Source: Deltaproteobacteria bacterium (GTDB taxonomy: Bacteria; Desulfobacterota; DSM-4660; Desulfatiglandales; HGW-15). From it: a DNA stretch of 58,088 bases. This document shows positions 1 through 8,343 of this stretch, in pieces. A model generated the notes under the pieces. The model saw nothing but the letters and a program-made list of their open reading frames with translations. It was not told the origin of the DNA and ran no database searches. The stretch's first letter is position 1. Every line of letters starts with the position of its first letter. Where the stretch lies: the NCBI GenBank assembly GCA_016931115.1, contig JAFGFM010000064.1:1-58088 (forward strand). Direction: 5' to 3'. The translations under genes were made by a program, and so were the position numbers.

Positions 1-231
1 CAACACTATGGCTGCCTCTATGGTTTTACCGAGACCGACCTCATCAGCTAAAATTACGCCCTTGGAAAGAGGAGACTTGAGCGCGAACAACGCTGCGTCT
101 ATCTGGTGTGGATTAAGATCAACAGCAGCATCGAAAAGAGATCGGGAAATTTTTTCTATATCATCCGAAGCAGAGGTGCGTAAAAGCGCGTTGGCAAAAT
201 ATTTTGCATGATATGGTGTTATTTTTATCAA
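1..231 (-). CDS. SNF2/DEAD-type helicase, N-terminal part only
   Basis: This is the 5' end of a superfamily 2 helicase gene that runs off the left edge of the window. The minus-strand reading frame gives about 77 residues, beginning LIKITPYHAKYFANALLR and including VDLNPHQIDAALFAL and then the Walker A segment LADEVGLGKTIEAA. The family knowledge is that DEVGLGKT is typical of SNF2-like ATPases (RapA/HepA-like) that move along DNA or remodel nucleoprotein. An in-frame stop lies upstream near position 270, and no ATG occurs before the conserved block. I therefore place the start at a TTG at 229-231; a non-ATG start is inferred and is the least certain part. Everything after Walker A is outside the window, so the exact subfamily cannot be told. 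Confidence 0.75.
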   Translation of the reverse strand, partial: MIKITPYHAKYFANALLRTSASDDIEKISRSLFDAAVDLNPHQIDAALFALKSPLSKGVILADEVGLGKTIEAAIVL

Positions 232-536
232 TTCTCTATTCCCATTATCAGGGTTGCTCGATAAGTAGTTTCAATAATAAACATGCAAATATTAACAATT
301 TCAGGAACAGCCCTTAACCGGTCTTTTTGTGACCGGGTTTCACCCTGTTAAATATTTAACTAATTGGGATTGCTTATTTTTTTGACTGGTTTGTATTAGC
401 AGAAAAGGAATCAATTATCAATGAGCAATTATCAATTAACAGTAATCAATTAATTCCTCTTGATGTAATCAATTTGTTTGGTAAAATCCACTAAACTTAA
501 CTACTTCCTGTAACTACACATCGGAGGATAACAAAC
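232..536. other. Intergenic region between divergent genes
   Basis: No gene is visible here. The stretch is AT-rich and holds several copies of the word ATCAATT (about 408-455), partly as the direct repeat CAATTATCAAT. A candidate promoter for the hemerythrin gene lies near its right end. The left end must hold the promoter of the minus-strand helicase gene, but I cannot identify it. Confidence 0.4.
460..487 (+). promoter_or_regulatory. Candidate sigma-70 promoter for the hemerythrin gene
   Basis: TTGATG at 460-465 and TAAAAT at 482-487 are separated by 16 bases. The -10 box matches the consensus at five of six positions and the -35 box at four. The predicted transcript starts about 40 bases upstream of the ATG and carries the GGAGG ribosome site. 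This is seen by eye only. Confidence 0.4.
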
Positions 537-941
537 ATGGATTTCATCACATGGTGTGGCCTTTTTAAGATTGGGCATCCGATTATTGATGAACAGCATC
601 AGAAGCTGATCAAGATCGCCAATAAATTCCACGCCGATATGCAAAGCCGTGAAAAGGAGCTCTTAATCCCGGACACCCTGAATAACCTGATTAAATATGT
701 GGAATTCCACTTTGATGAGGAGATAAAGATCTTTCAGAAAAAAGGTTACCCGGAGGTGGAAATCACACGACACAGTGAAATACATGAGAATATAGTAAAG
801 GATATTTTCAAACTGAACGAAAGGTTTTCTGAAGGAAAATATGATTCCATTCACGAGGTGGAAAGATTTTTAACTGACTGGATTGTGCTGCACATACTTC
901 AGGAGGATATGAAGTTCAAGTACCACCTGAAAAACAGGTAA
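537..941 (+). CDS. Bacteriohemerythrin
   Basis: A 134-residue single-domain hemerythrin, a four-helix bundle that binds O2 at a non-heme di-iron site. All expected ligands are visible in order: H21 (in IIDEQH), H58 and E62 (in HFDEE), H79 and H83 (in HSEIH), and H119 and D124 (in HILQED). The N-terminal tryptophan W6 and the YP dipeptide at 71-72 are also typical. Length matches stand-alone bacteriohemerythrins of about 130-140 residues. The start is fixed by GGAGG about ten bases upstream. It stands alone, away from any chemoreceptor gene. In anaerobes such proteins are thought to bind, sense or scavenge oxygen; which of these applies here is not shown by the sequence. Confidence 0.93.
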   Translation: MDFITWCGLFKIGHPIIDEQHQKLIKIANKFHADMQSREKELLIPDTLNNLIKYVEFHFDEEIKIFQKKGYPEVEITRHSEIHENIVKDIFKLNERFSEGKYDSIHEVERFLTDWIVLHILQEDMKFKYHLKNR

Positions 942-969
942 GGGACACGAAAAATCCCCAAATACCATT

Positions 970-1040
970 CACCACAGAGAGCACAGAGGACACGGAGCAT
1001 TTTTATTTATAACTCTGTGAACTCAATGTACTTCGTGGTG
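970..1040. repeat. CACAGAG-type inverted repeat element
   Basis: Two arms rich in CACAGAG and its complement (970-997 and about 1013-1040) lie in inverted orientation. The outermost eight bases, TTCACCAC and GTGGTGAA, pair perfectly at 968-975 and 1035-1042. A related element sits at 16148-16241 and a single arm at 28350-28375. No coding capacity. Confidence 0.6.
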
Positions 1041-1087
1041 AAATTTCTCTGTTTTAAAAGGTATATTGGAAAATACCAATTCCCTTA

Positions 1088-1128
1088 GTGAAAGAAAAAC
1101 CCTTCGTTATTGAGGGTTTCTCTTTCAC
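1088..1128. terminator. Bidirectional hairpin between hemerythrin and metK
   Basis: A 16-bp stem (GTGAAAGAAAAACCCT against AGGGTTTCTCTTTCAC, one mismatch) encloses a 9-base loop. It ends ten bases beyond the metK stop codon. It is placed to end transcription of both convergent genes. Confidence 0.7.
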
Positions 1129-1138
1129 ATATAGCAAC

Positions 1139-2302
1139 TTACTTTACTGCCTTTTTAAGTGTCTCAACCATATCGGTTTTTTCCCAGTTGAACTCAGGAA
1201 GCTCTCTCCCAAAATGGCCGTAATTGCTTGTCTTACGATATATGGGTCTTAAGAGGTCAAGCTTTTCAACAATAGCAGCAGGCCTCAGGTCAAATTCCTT
1301 CTGAACTATCTTTGTCAACTCAGCACTTGGTAAAATACCTGTACTGTATGCGCCTACCAGAACTGATACAGGTTCTGCCCTGCCAATGGTATAGGCGATC
1401 TGGATCTCACATTTTTCAGCAAGCCCTGCTGCAACTATGTTTTTGGCAATATAACGGCACATGTATGAGGCACTCCTATCCACCTTGGATGGATCCTTGC
1501 CTGAAAAGGCCCCGCCGCCATGGTATCCAAATCCGCCGTATGTATCCATTATTATCTTCCTGCCGGTAAGCCCGCAGTCACCCAACGGCCCGCCAACAAC
1601 AAACCTGCCTGTTGTGTTGATGAAAAACTGGGTCTCCTTTGTAAACATATCCGCGGGGATAACCTTTTTAATAACCTCTTCAACTATGGCCTGCTTCAGG
1701 GTGTCATATTCCACATCCGGGTTATGCTGTGCAGCAATAACTACTGTATGGACGCTCACAGGTTTACCATCAATATACTGGACTGTTACCTGGGTCTTTC
1801 CATCGGGTCTTAACCACGGGAGCTTGCCTGATTTACGCACATGGGTTAGCCTCTGGGCAAGATTATGGGCAAGATAAATGGGCATGGGCATAAGTACAGG
1901 GGTCTCCTTGCATGCAAAACCGAACATGAGCCCCTGGTCACCAGCCCCCTGCTCCTTAAAGAGCCCTTTTCCATCTACACCCTGTGCTATATCAGGGCTC
2001 TGCTTGTCTATGGATGAGAGGACAGCACATGTCTCACAGTCAAACCCCATTGCAGAGCCGGTATAACCTATGCTCCTGATGGTCTCCCTTACCACCTCCG
2101 GCATATCAACATATGCCTTTGTTGTAATTTCACCAGCGATCATCGCCATGCCTGTGGTTACCAGGGTCTCACAGGCCACCCTTGAATACTTATCCTGCTC
2201 AAGCATCTTGTCCAGGATATGATCCGATATCTGATCCGCAACCTTGTCAGGATGCCCTTCAGTAACTGATTCCGATGTAAATAAAAAATTTGCCTTTTTC
2301 AT
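1139..2302 (-). CDS. metK: S-adenosylmethionine synthetase
   Basis: Makes S-adenosylmethionine from methionine and ATP, releasing phosphate and pyrophosphate; cytosolic. The 387-residue protein has the usual length. It shows the N-terminal [12 protein letters not shown] block with the catalytic histidine at 17, the central [12 protein letters not shown] loop, and the phosphate loop [16 protein letters not shown]. The start is supported by AGGAG eight bases upstream. It lies 38 bases downstream of panC in a three-gene minus-strand operon. The hairpin at 1088-1128 follows the stop codon. Confidence 0.97.
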   Translation of the reverse strand: MKKANFLFTSESVTEGHPDKVADQISDHILDKMLEQDKYSRVACETLVTTGMAMIAGEITTKAYVDMPEVVRETIRSIGYTGSAMGFDCETCAVLSSIDKQSPDIAQGVDGKGLFKEQGAGDQGLMFGFACKETPVLMPMPIYLAHNLAQRLTHVRKSGKLPWLRPDGKTQVTVQYIDGKPVSVHTVVIAAQHNPDVEYDTLKQAIVEEVIKKVIPADMFTKETQFFINTTGRFVVGGPLGDCGLTGRKIIMDTYGGFGYHGGGAFSGKDPSKVDRSASYMCRYIAKNIVAAGLAEKCEIQIAYTIGRAEPVSVLVGAYSTGILPSAELTKIVQKEFDLRPAAIVEKLDLLRPIYRKTSNYGHFGRELPEFNWEKTDMVETLKKAVK

Positions 2303-2340
2303 CAGAAACTCCTTTCTTTATCTAAATTTAACAACATTTA

Positions 2341-3207
2341 TTAACCGATATTTATCAGGCAGTTATCAATAAGCCTTGTGTTCCCGACCCTTACTGCCAA
2401 TGCGAGAAGGCTTTGCTCCTTAAGAAGATTGATATCCTCTAAGGTATCAGGGTCGCAGATATTTATATAATCTATATTTGTAAAGGGGTAAGAAAGAATC
2501 AATTCACTGATTGATGTTATGATATTTTTGGTCTCCCTCTCACCCTCTCCTGCGAGTTTACTGGCCATATCCATCGCCTTTTTAAGGCTAAGGGCTGACT
2601 TTCTCTCCTCCTGGTTCAGATATTTATTTCTGGAACTCATTGCCAGGCCATCAGGTTCCCTGATTGTAGGCACCCCGATTATCTCAATATCCATGTTAAG
2701 GTCTTTTACCATGCGCCTTATTACTGCAAGCTGCTGAAAATCCTTCTGCCCGAACACGGCCATGTGGGGCTTTATGATATTAAAGAGCTTTGCAACAACT
2801 GTTGTAACCCCTTCAAAATGGCCGGGCCGGGATCTCCCGCAAAGGTGCTTTGTAATGTTATCAACCCTGACCACACTCTGAAAACCCGCAGGGTACATCT
2901 CGCTCACCGGGGGCATAAACACCATATCCACCCCTTTGCCCTTTGCCTTTGTCAAATCCCCCTCCGTATCCCTGGGGTACTTTTCAAAATCTTCATTTGG
3001 GCCGAACTGAATCGGATTTACAAAGAGGCTCATGACAACAAAATCAGAGCGTTTCCTCACCTGTCTGATAAGCTCAAGATGCCCCTCATGCAAAAAACCA
3101 AGGGTCGGAAACAGGCCTATCTTTTTTCCTGAAAGCCTTATCACCTCTGACCTTGCCTGCATCTCTTGAGATGACTCTATGATTTCTATTATTGAATCTA
3201 TTCCCAT
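2341..3207 (-). CDS. panC: Pantoate--beta-alanine ligase
   Basis: Last step of pantothenate synthesis: ATP-dependent joining of pantoate and beta-alanine through a pantoyl-adenylate. The 288-residue length is typical. Family signatures seen are the HIGH-type nucleotide motif in PTLGFLHEGHLEL, then FVNPIQFGPNEDFEKYPR, RPGHFEGVTTVVAKLFNI, VFGQKDFQQLAVIRRM and the KMSKS-like segment LAMSSRNKYL. The gene begins three bases after the deoxynucleoside kinase stop, so the two are probably translated from one message. No panB or panD gene is present in the window. Confidence 0.96.
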   Translation of the reverse strand: MGIDSIIEIIESSQEMQARSEVIRLSGKKIGLFPTLGFLHEGHLELIRQVRKRSDFVVMSLFVNPIQFGPNEDFEKYPRDTEGDLTKAKGKGVDMVFMPPVSEMYPAGFQSVVRVDNITKHLCGRSRPGHFEGVTTVVAKLFNIIKPHMAVFGQKDFQQLAVIRRMVKDLNMDIEIIGVPTIREPDGLAMSSRNKYLNQEERKSALSLKKAMDMASKLAGEGERETKNIITSISELILSYPFTNIDYINICDPDTLEDINLLKEQSLLALAVRVGNTRLIDNCLINIG

Positions 3208-3210
3208 AAG

Positions 3211-3921
3211 CTACTTTCTCGAACTTGCAGGCACATAATACTGCACCCCTGATTTTATTCTGTTGATCTCATTAACAAGGTCTTCAAAGTCCTCTTTTAC
3301 ATTTACAAAATCGATCTCAGATGCATTGATAACAAGCAGAGGGGAATCAGTATAGTGGAAGAAATAATCATTAAACAGCCTGTTGACCTTATCCAGGTAT
3401 TTCACATTAATGGACTTTTCATAATCCCTGTTTCGTTTCTTTATACGTTCAACAAGCACCTCTGTTTTGGCCTGGAGAAAAACAACCAGATCAGGCGGCT
3501 TTATCTTTTTCTTAAGTATCTGAAACATCTGGTCATACAGGTAATATTCACTCTCATCAAGATTTGCCTTTGCGTATATCCTGTCCTTATCAAACATAAA
3601 ATCGGTGAATACCGGCCTTTTAAGAGGATCAAGTTTATCCAGTTCAAGGGAATGCTGATAACGCCTTATCAGAAAAAACATCTGTATCTGAAACCTGTAG
3701 TGTTTCGGATTTTTGTAAAATCTGGTCAGGTACGGGTTATCCTCAGTATGCTCCAGGAGCTCCTGGCCATTCATATGCTGTGCCAGTTTTTTTACAAAAC
3801 TGCTCTTCCCAACACCAAGAGGCCCCTCTATTACAATGTGATTATTGATAGCTATTCCCTTTTCAAATAAAGTTAAGAAAATGTACACCTGAATATAAAG
3901 AAAGACGAAATCAATTAACAT
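3211..3921 (-). CDS. Deoxynucleoside kinase family protein
   Basis: A P-loop kinase of the dNK/dCK-dGK type that phosphorylates deoxynucleosides for salvage; the substrate cannot be told. Visible features are the Walker A motif IEGPLGVGKSS, the substrate segment with FTDFMFDKDRIYA, and LVVFLQAKTEVLVERIKKRNRDYE, which holds the LID arginines. The start is doubtful. Normal family members begin only a few residues before the P-loop, yet no ATG, GTG or TTG lies there. In-frame candidates are GTG 3930, ATG 3921 and GTG 3888, none with a clear ribosome site. The only good Shine-Dalgarno (AAAAGGGA, 3856-3864) sits just before an ATC codon at 3849. I list ATG 3921 as a nominal choice. First gene of an operon with panC and metK. 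Confidence 0.85.
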   Translation of the reverse strand: MLIDFVFLYIQVYIFLTLFEKGIAINNHIVIEGPLGVGKSSFVKKLAQHMNGQELLEHTEDNPYLTRFYKNPKHYRFQIQMFFLIRRYQHSLELDKLDPLKRPVFTDFMFDKDRIYAKANLDESEYYLYDQMFQILKKKIKPPDLVVFLQAKTEVLVERIKKRNRDYEKSINVKYLDKVNRLFNDYFFHYTDSPLLVINASEIDFVNVKEDFEDLVNEINRIKSGVQYYVPASSRK

Positions 3922-4011
3922 TGACAGCACAATTTGTCAAGGAACCTTAAGCCGAAAAGCAACCTGTTTAGAAGAGCTTAAGCTTCTTACCCCATTAAAA
4001 AGGAAAATCAC

Positions 4012-4040
4012 TTGACAAGGCGGATAATACCAACTATTAG
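4012..4040 (+). promoter_or_regulatory. Sigma-70-like promoter of the NusG paralogue
   Basis: A perfect TTGACA at 4012-4017 is followed after 17 bases by TATTAG at 4035-4040. The transcript would begin about 60 bases before the ATG at 4105. A 10-bp palindrome, AGCTTAAGCT, lies some 35 bases further upstream and might be an operator. Confidence 0.55.
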
Positions 4041-4104
4041 GCTTCCAATTCCCTGATATCAGAGATAATTCATTCGGCGTTGATGCCATAAGGACATTTA
4101 GTTT

Positions 4105-4617
4105 ATGACTGAAAACTTAGCAAAATGGTACGCTGTTCACACCAGAAGCAGGTTTGAACAAAAGGTATATGACGGTATTATAGGCAAATCCATTGAGGTG
4201 TTTTTGCCCAAAATACAGGTGATGAGCAGGAGGACAGACAGGGTCAAGAAGATAATGGTTCCCCTGATCCCCGGTTATGTATTTGTCAACAGTACACTTG
4301 CGCCTGATGAACACATAAACATCCTAAAAACACCCGGTGTGGTGCAACTTGTGGGGTTCAAGGGAAAGCCAGTACCTGCGAATGATGAAGAGATCCAGTC
4401 ATTAATGATATTAAACGGCACTGACCGGACAGTCCAGAACAGGGAATTCATGAAGACAGGTGACAGGATCAGGATCGTGAGCGGCCCATTAAAAAACCTT
4501 ACAGGCTTTTACCTGCACCATAAGGGCCAGAACGACAAGGTCGTTGTCTCTGTTGAGCTGATAAACAGATCAATGGAAATAGCCATTGAAGACTGGGCAC
4601 TTGAAAGGATTGAGTAA
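4105..4617 (+). CDS. NusG-family transcription antitermination factor (RfaH/UpxY-like)
   Basis: A 170-residue protein with the two-domain NusG layout. The N-terminal NGN domain starts WYAVHTRSRFEQKV and includes VPLIPGYVFVN. The C-terminal KOW domain is GDRIRIVSGPLKNLTGF followed by VVVSVELINRSMEIAI. Members bind the RNA polymerase clamp and alter pausing and termination. This is not the housekeeping nusG, which sits next to secE and rplK; it resembles the specialised paralogues (RfaH, UpxY, LoaP) that usually head polysaccharide or secondary-metabolite operons. Here it stands alone with its own promoter, so its target must lie elsewhere. It lacks any obvious RBS stronger than a weak purine run. 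Confidence 0.88.
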   Translation: MTENLAKWYAVHTRSRFEQKVYDGIIGKSIEVFLPKIQVMSRRTDRVKKIMVPLIPGYVFVNSTLAPDEHINILKTPGVVQLVGFKGKPVPANDEEIQSLMILNGTDRTVQNREFMKTGDRIRIVSGPLKNLTGFYLHHKGQNDKVVVSVELINRSMEIAIEDWALERIE

Positions 4618-4684
4618 CCTTTACCGCTAGAGGCATACCCCCCTGAATATACAGAATTTATCCGGCAAGCCAGTATTTATTCTA

Positions 4685-4789
4685 TCCTATATCCTATATT
4701 CTATATTCTATATTCTATATTCTATATCCTATATTCTGTATCCTGTATCCTGTATCCTGTATCCTAAATCCTATATTCTATATTCTATT
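4685..4789. repeat. Heptanucleotide tandem array, 15 units
   Basis: Fifteen contiguous 7-base units of the form TYCTRTA (TCCTATA, TTCTATA, TCCTGTA, one TCCTAAA, last unit TTCTATT) run without interruption for 105 bases. The last unit contains the stop codon of the TPR gene (TAG on the minus strand, 4785-4787). Seven is not a multiple of three, so gain or loss of units to the left would not change that protein. Confidence 0.9.
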
Positions 4790-5222
4790 CCTTAATGCTC
4801 TCCAGCCGCGCCTGAAGCACCTCAGCCTTATCAGTCTTTCCCAGCACCTCGTTGCATTTTACCATATTCTCCAGTATGTCTGCGAGCTGAGGATGATCCT
4901 TTCCCAGAAGGGCCTCTGCAATCTGTAATGACCGCTCATAAAGCGCCTCTGCCTTTTCATACTTTCCCTCGTTGATATATAACAGCGCTATATTATTCAG
5001 GGATGCAGATACATAGGGGTGTTCTTCACCATATGTTTTTATTGCCACCTGCAGGGCCTCCTCAGCCACCTTTATAGCCTCTTCGGTCTTACCCTGCTTA
5101 TAGAGTGTTGCAAGCCTTGAGTTGAGCTTGTTGTATAGTTCTTCCTGTGCGGCAGATACCAGACCAAAGGAACTTACCAGGATCACTATTATTGATATTT
5201 TTAATAATGCTTTCATATCCAT
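4785..5222 (-). CDS. Secreted tetratricopeptide-repeat protein
   Basis: A 145-residue protein with a cleavable signal peptide (hydrophobic residues about 7-24, ending VSA-AQEE). Three TPR-type helical repeats of the kinesin-light-chain style follow; GEEHPYVSASLNNIALLYINEGKYEKAEALYERSLQ carries the consensus A, Y, G and P positions in two pieces. TPR domains bind partner proteins. With no enzymatic domain it is probably a small periplasmic adaptor, but its partner is unknown. Its stop codon is embedded in the heptanucleotide array. The upstream GGGGGAGATGG supplies a ribosome site. Confidence 0.8.
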   Translation of the reverse strand: MDMKALLKISIIVILVSSFGLVSAAQEELYNKLNSRLATLYKQGKTEEAIKVAEEALQVAIKTYGEEHPYVSASLNNIALLYINEGKYEKAEALYERSLQIAEALLGKDHPQLADILENMVKCNEVLGKTDKAEVLQARLESIKE

Positions 5223-5645
5223 CTCCCCCTTTTTATCAAGAAGTTACCTGTTTAAAGGTTATGGTGCTTAATTTTAATGTTAATCCTGTTAAAATGTTTT
5301 CTCTGAAACAAATCTCAAAGGGGCAGGTCTCATAATAATTAAGAAGGAATAGAGGTTAATCACGCATTAATAGAAGGATATAATACTCTGATCAGTGGGA
5401 GATTGATAAAGCGCCCCAGAACTTTTTAATTATTATAGACCTGCTCTATAAATATGTGAAGTTTTTATTGATCTTTTCATAGATATTTTTTATGAATGCT
5501 TACGATTTAAAAAAAATAGTTATCAGCTTTTCCAGTGCCAGACCTGCATCAAATAAAAGGCACTACATATTTCCAGTTTTAAGCAGTAAAAGTCTTACGA
5601 TTACTTAGGGTAAAACATTATCAACGTTATATTCAGGGGGATTAT
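5223..5645. other. Intergenic region between divergent operons
   Basis: About 420 AT-rich bases separate the TPR gene (minus) from the large plus-strand operon. I see no gene, RNA or clear repeat. The right end has an AGGGGG ribosome site and a TTATAT box about 30 bases before the first ATG, but no convincing -35 element. Confidence 0.4.
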
Positions 5646-6383
5646 ATGCAGTGGTATTATGAAGGCTCTCAGAAATCAGTTGGCCCAATAAGCGAGGAAG
5701 AATTCCAGTCACTTATCGATAATGGTACGATCACCAATTCAACCCTGGTCTGGAACTCCACAATGACCGATTGGAAAAAATATGGTGAATTGAACGGCCC
5801 GTCAGCTGAAAACACTGGCCGTTCCACATCGATCTGTGCTGAGTGCGGAAGGGGTTTTTTAAGGGAAGATATGATTAAATATGGTGATTCATGGGTATGT
5901 GCCCAGTGTAAACCCGTATTTATACAAAAACTAAAAGAGGGTGTGACAGTTAAACAGTTGAATTATGCCGGGTTCTGGATAAGGTTCGGCGCCAGTATCA
6001 TAGACAGTATTATTACCACCGTTGTAAATTTGCTGATAAGCTTTGGTTTTGGCCTGATGGCGGCGGTTGCATCCTCTTCAAGTGACCCCTCAAATGCTGC
6101 CATCTATTCGGTAATCGGCACCCTGCTGAGTCTGTGTATCACTATCGGTTATGAAACCTTTTTTATCGGGAAATGGGGTGCCACTATCGGTAAAATGGCA
6201 TGCGGTTTAAAGGTTGTGACACCTGAGGGGGATAAGATTACCTATCTAAGGGCATTTGCAAGATATTTTGCAAAAATAGTAAGCTCCCTAATCCTGTTAA
6301 TTGGGTTTATAATGGCCGCATTTGATGATGAGAAACGGGCTCTTCATGACAGGATCTGCGATACACGCGTAGTCAGGAAATAG
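5646..6383 (+). CDS. GYF-like / zinc-ribbon / RDD membrane protein
   Basis: A 245-residue protein of three modules. Residues 1-52 are a GYF_2-type domain (WYYEGSQKSVGPISEEEF and WNSTMTDWKKY). Residues about 63-95 hold two CxxC pairs (CAECGRGF and CAQCK), a small zinc ribbon. Residues 105-245 form an RDD domain with hydrophobic helices and the conserved R, D and D positions (WIRFGASIIDSI and GATIGKMACGLKVV). RDD proteins are inner-membrane proteins of unclear role, in a few cases ion antiporters. It is the first gene of a ten-gene operon and a second RDD protein is the last (14537-15316). The start is supported by AGGGGG. Confidence 0.85.
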   Translation: MQWYYEGSQKSVGPISEEEFQSLIDNGTITNSTLVWNSTMTDWKKYGELNGPSAENTGRSTSICAECGRGFLREDMIKYGDSWVCAQCKPVFIQKLKEGVTVKQLNYAGFWIRFGASIIDSIITTVVNLLISFGFGLMAAVASSSSDPSNAAIYSVIGTLLSLCITIGYETFFIGKWGATIGKMACGLKVVTPEGDKITYLRAFARYFAKIVSSLILLIGFIMAAFDDEKRALHDRICDTRVVRK

Positions 6384-6401
6384 ACTGAAAGGTTAAATGA
6401 A

Positions 6402-6983
6402 TTGATCAGATGTACTAATTGCGCAGCATCCCTGCCAGATGAACATATAAACAGCCAGGGCTTTAACCCATGCCCTATCTGCCGTTCCCTGATCAGGGCA
6501 GATGTCTTTCCGGCAGCCTATGAAAACCCTGCCGGAGGGACATCAGGTGAACTGCTACTTGTGGATAATGAATCAAGCTGTTTTTTTCATCAGAATAAAC
6601 AGGCAGTAACAGCATGTTCACAATGCGGACGGTTCCTGTGCGCCCTTTGTGACATTGATTTTAATGGTCAGCACCTGTGCATATCATGCATTGAAAGCGG
6701 CAAGAAAAAAGGGAAAATAGGCAAACTGCAAAACAAAAATTTCCTTTACGATAATATTGTTTTAGGCATGGCAATATTGCCTGCCTTTACATTCTATCTA
6801 CCTGTTATCACAGCTCCGGCCACCATATTTCTTGCGATAAAATACTGGAATAAAACCTCCGGTATTATAAAGAGAGGCCGGTTTCGAATTGTGCTTGCGC
6901 TGTTGATAGCATTAATGGAAATTATCGGTATTGTTTTATTTGTTTATATACTTATTAATCATACCCCCATATTAAAACAGTGA
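6402..6983 (+). CDS. Double zinc-finger membrane protein, function unknown
   Basis: A 193-residue protein starting at TTG 6402; the ATG five bases earlier is followed at once by a stop, and GAAAGG gives a ribosome site. The N-terminus has two CxxC pairs (CTNC and CPIC), as in a zinc ribbon. A B-box-like finger follows: CFFH, then AVTACSQCGRFLC and CISC. The same finger recurs in the protein at 8017-8343, so the two share a module. The C-terminal third has two to three hydrophobic helices. Such fingers probably mediate protein contacts at the inner face of the membrane; no enzyme motif is seen. Confidence 0.72.
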   Translation: MIRCTNCAASLPDEHINSQGFNPCPICRSLIRADVFPAAYENPAGGTSGELLLVDNESSCFFHQNKQAVTACSQCGRFLCALCDIDFNGQHLCISCIESGKKKGKIGKLQNKNFLYDNIVLGMAILPAFTFYLPVITAPATIFLAIKYWNKTSGIIKRGRFRIVLALLIALMEIIGIVLFVYILINHTPILKQ

Positions 6984-6995
6984 ATAGTGATATGA

Positions 6996-8024
6996 ATGCC
7001 TGACAAGAATAGTCCATACAGAAAACTCAAAGGAAGTACTCTTTTTGAAAGCAGCAGCCTCTATGCCGGACAGGATCATCTCCTCTCTATCAGGAACCAT
7101 TTTTTTATAGAAGAATACCTGAGATTTTACTACAGGGATATACAGGCCATACTCACCAGAAAAACTATAGCGGGAAAAGTCATAAATATCTGTCTATTGA
7201 TTGCCCTTACCCTTTTCCTGCTCCCTGCTTTTCTACTTTCCGGTGGATGGGTTGTCTTTTTTTTAATAATGGCATCGATCATCTTTATTTTCCTGATTAC
7301 TAATCTGATAAAGGGGCCTACTGTTCACTGCCATGTTCAAACCCTTGTCCAAACAGCAAGGCTAAACGCAGTTAATAGGATGAGGGGAGCAGAAAAGATT
7401 ATTTCACAACTAAAACCCCTTATTGAAGAAAGCCAGGGTGCTATTCCCCAGGGGTATATTAAAAATCAAACCGTTGATGACTATTCATACAGGGTAATAA
7501 AGGAAAAGGGTATTGAGCTGAAACACGAAAAAGGCACCTTTCACCTGATACTCTTCTCTTTTCTATTGTTAAGCACAGGCTTCATTATCCTTGGTATCTT
7601 TTTCCCAAACCTGTTTTTATCTCTCTTATCCGGGGCAATAAATCTTGGAATCGGAGTGATTCTCATCATTTCATTAAGAAAACAGCACCGGAGTAATATA
7701 TATATAAGCATTAAAATCATGACATGGTCGATCACAGGGTATCTTGCCATCAGGTATATTTTCAGCTATTTATTGTTAATGTTTACAACCCTTATTAACC
7801 CAAATATAGCTACTAACCAGTATGAGATATTCAAGAAGACTGCCTCGCTTGCCCCCCTGGAACACCCCTGGATAATGGGGGGCTATTTTTTCTTTATGTT
7901 CCTGACGATTGGCATTGGTATTACAGGCATTATTTTGACTTTGGTATTCCGCAAAGAAAAGGGTAAAAATCCCACTTCTATTGATATTAATGGAACAGTA
8001 ACCCCTGGTTTAGATCATGAATGA
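6996..8024 (+). CDS. Polytopic membrane protein, unknown family
   Basis: A 342-residue protein that I do not recognise. About seven hydrophobic segments are visible: two near residues 62-105 (LLIALTLFLLPAFLL, then VVFFLIMASIIFIFLI), two near 180-225, and three in the last 110 residues. A soluble charged loop of about 80 residues separates the first pair from the rest. There are no cysteine motifs or catalytic signatures. It lies 12 bases after the zinc-finger gene and overlaps the next gene by eight bases, so it belongs to the same operon and probably the same membrane complex. Confidence 0.68.
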   Translation: MPDKNSPYRKLKGSTLFESSSLYAGQDHLLSIRNHFFIEEYLRFYYRDIQAILTRKTIAGKVINICLLIALTLFLLPAFLLSGGWVVFFLIMASIIFIFLITNLIKGPTVHCHVQTLVQTARLNAVNRMRGAEKIISQLKPLIEESQGAIPQGYIKNQTVDDYSYRVIKEKGIELKHEKGTFHLILFSFLLLSTGFIILGIFFPNLFLSLLSGAINLGIGVILIISLRKQHRSNIYISIKIMTWSITGYLAIRYIFSYLLLMFTTLINPNIATNQYEIFKKTASLAPLEHPWIMGGYFFFMFLTIGIGITGIILTLVFRKEKGKNPTSIDINGTVTPGLDHE

Positions 8025-8343
8025 TCTGTTGCAGCAGAAATGCTATCATCATAAACATCGTGAGGCAGTCGCGAGATGCCCGGAATGTAAAAGATTTTTT
8101 TGCAGGGAGTGTATAACTGAACACGATGACCGGGTGCTATGTACAGATTGCCTGAAAAGGATAAATGTAAAATCTCAAAAAGGTTCATCCGCTTTAAGCG
8201 GTTTTTTTTATATATGCAGATTTGTTTCCGGGACCATAATTTTATGGCTGGCATTTTACTACATCGGGTTAATGCTCCTATCTTTGCCGACAAGTTTTCA
8301 TGAAGGCACATTATGGACAGGTAACTGGATTGGCGGATCATGA
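8017..8343 (+). CDS. B-box-type zinc-finger membrane protein
   Basis: A 108-residue protein. Its N-terminal finger, CYHH then EAVARCPECKRFFCREC and CTDC, has the same C-H-C-C-C-C-C-C layout as the finger in the 6402-6983 product. One hydrophobic segment (about residues 68-92) follows. The gene overlaps the preceding one by eight bases and the following one by four (ATGA), a sign of coupled translation. It is probably a small membrane-tethered adaptor; nothing shows a catalytic role. Confidence 0.72.
   Translation: MNDLLQQKCYHHKHREAVARCPECKRFFCRECITEHDDRVLCTDCLKRINVKSQKGSSALSGFFYICRFVSGTIILWLAFYYIGLMLLSLPTSFHEGTLWTGNWIGGS

Noticed and set aside
8-211. Plus-strand open frame of 67 residues
   Set aside because: It is the antisense of the helicase N-terminus; the minus strand gives a clear Walker A motif.
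4685-4789. Possible CRISPR array
   Set aside because: Units are seven bases with no spacers; this is a simple tandem repeat.
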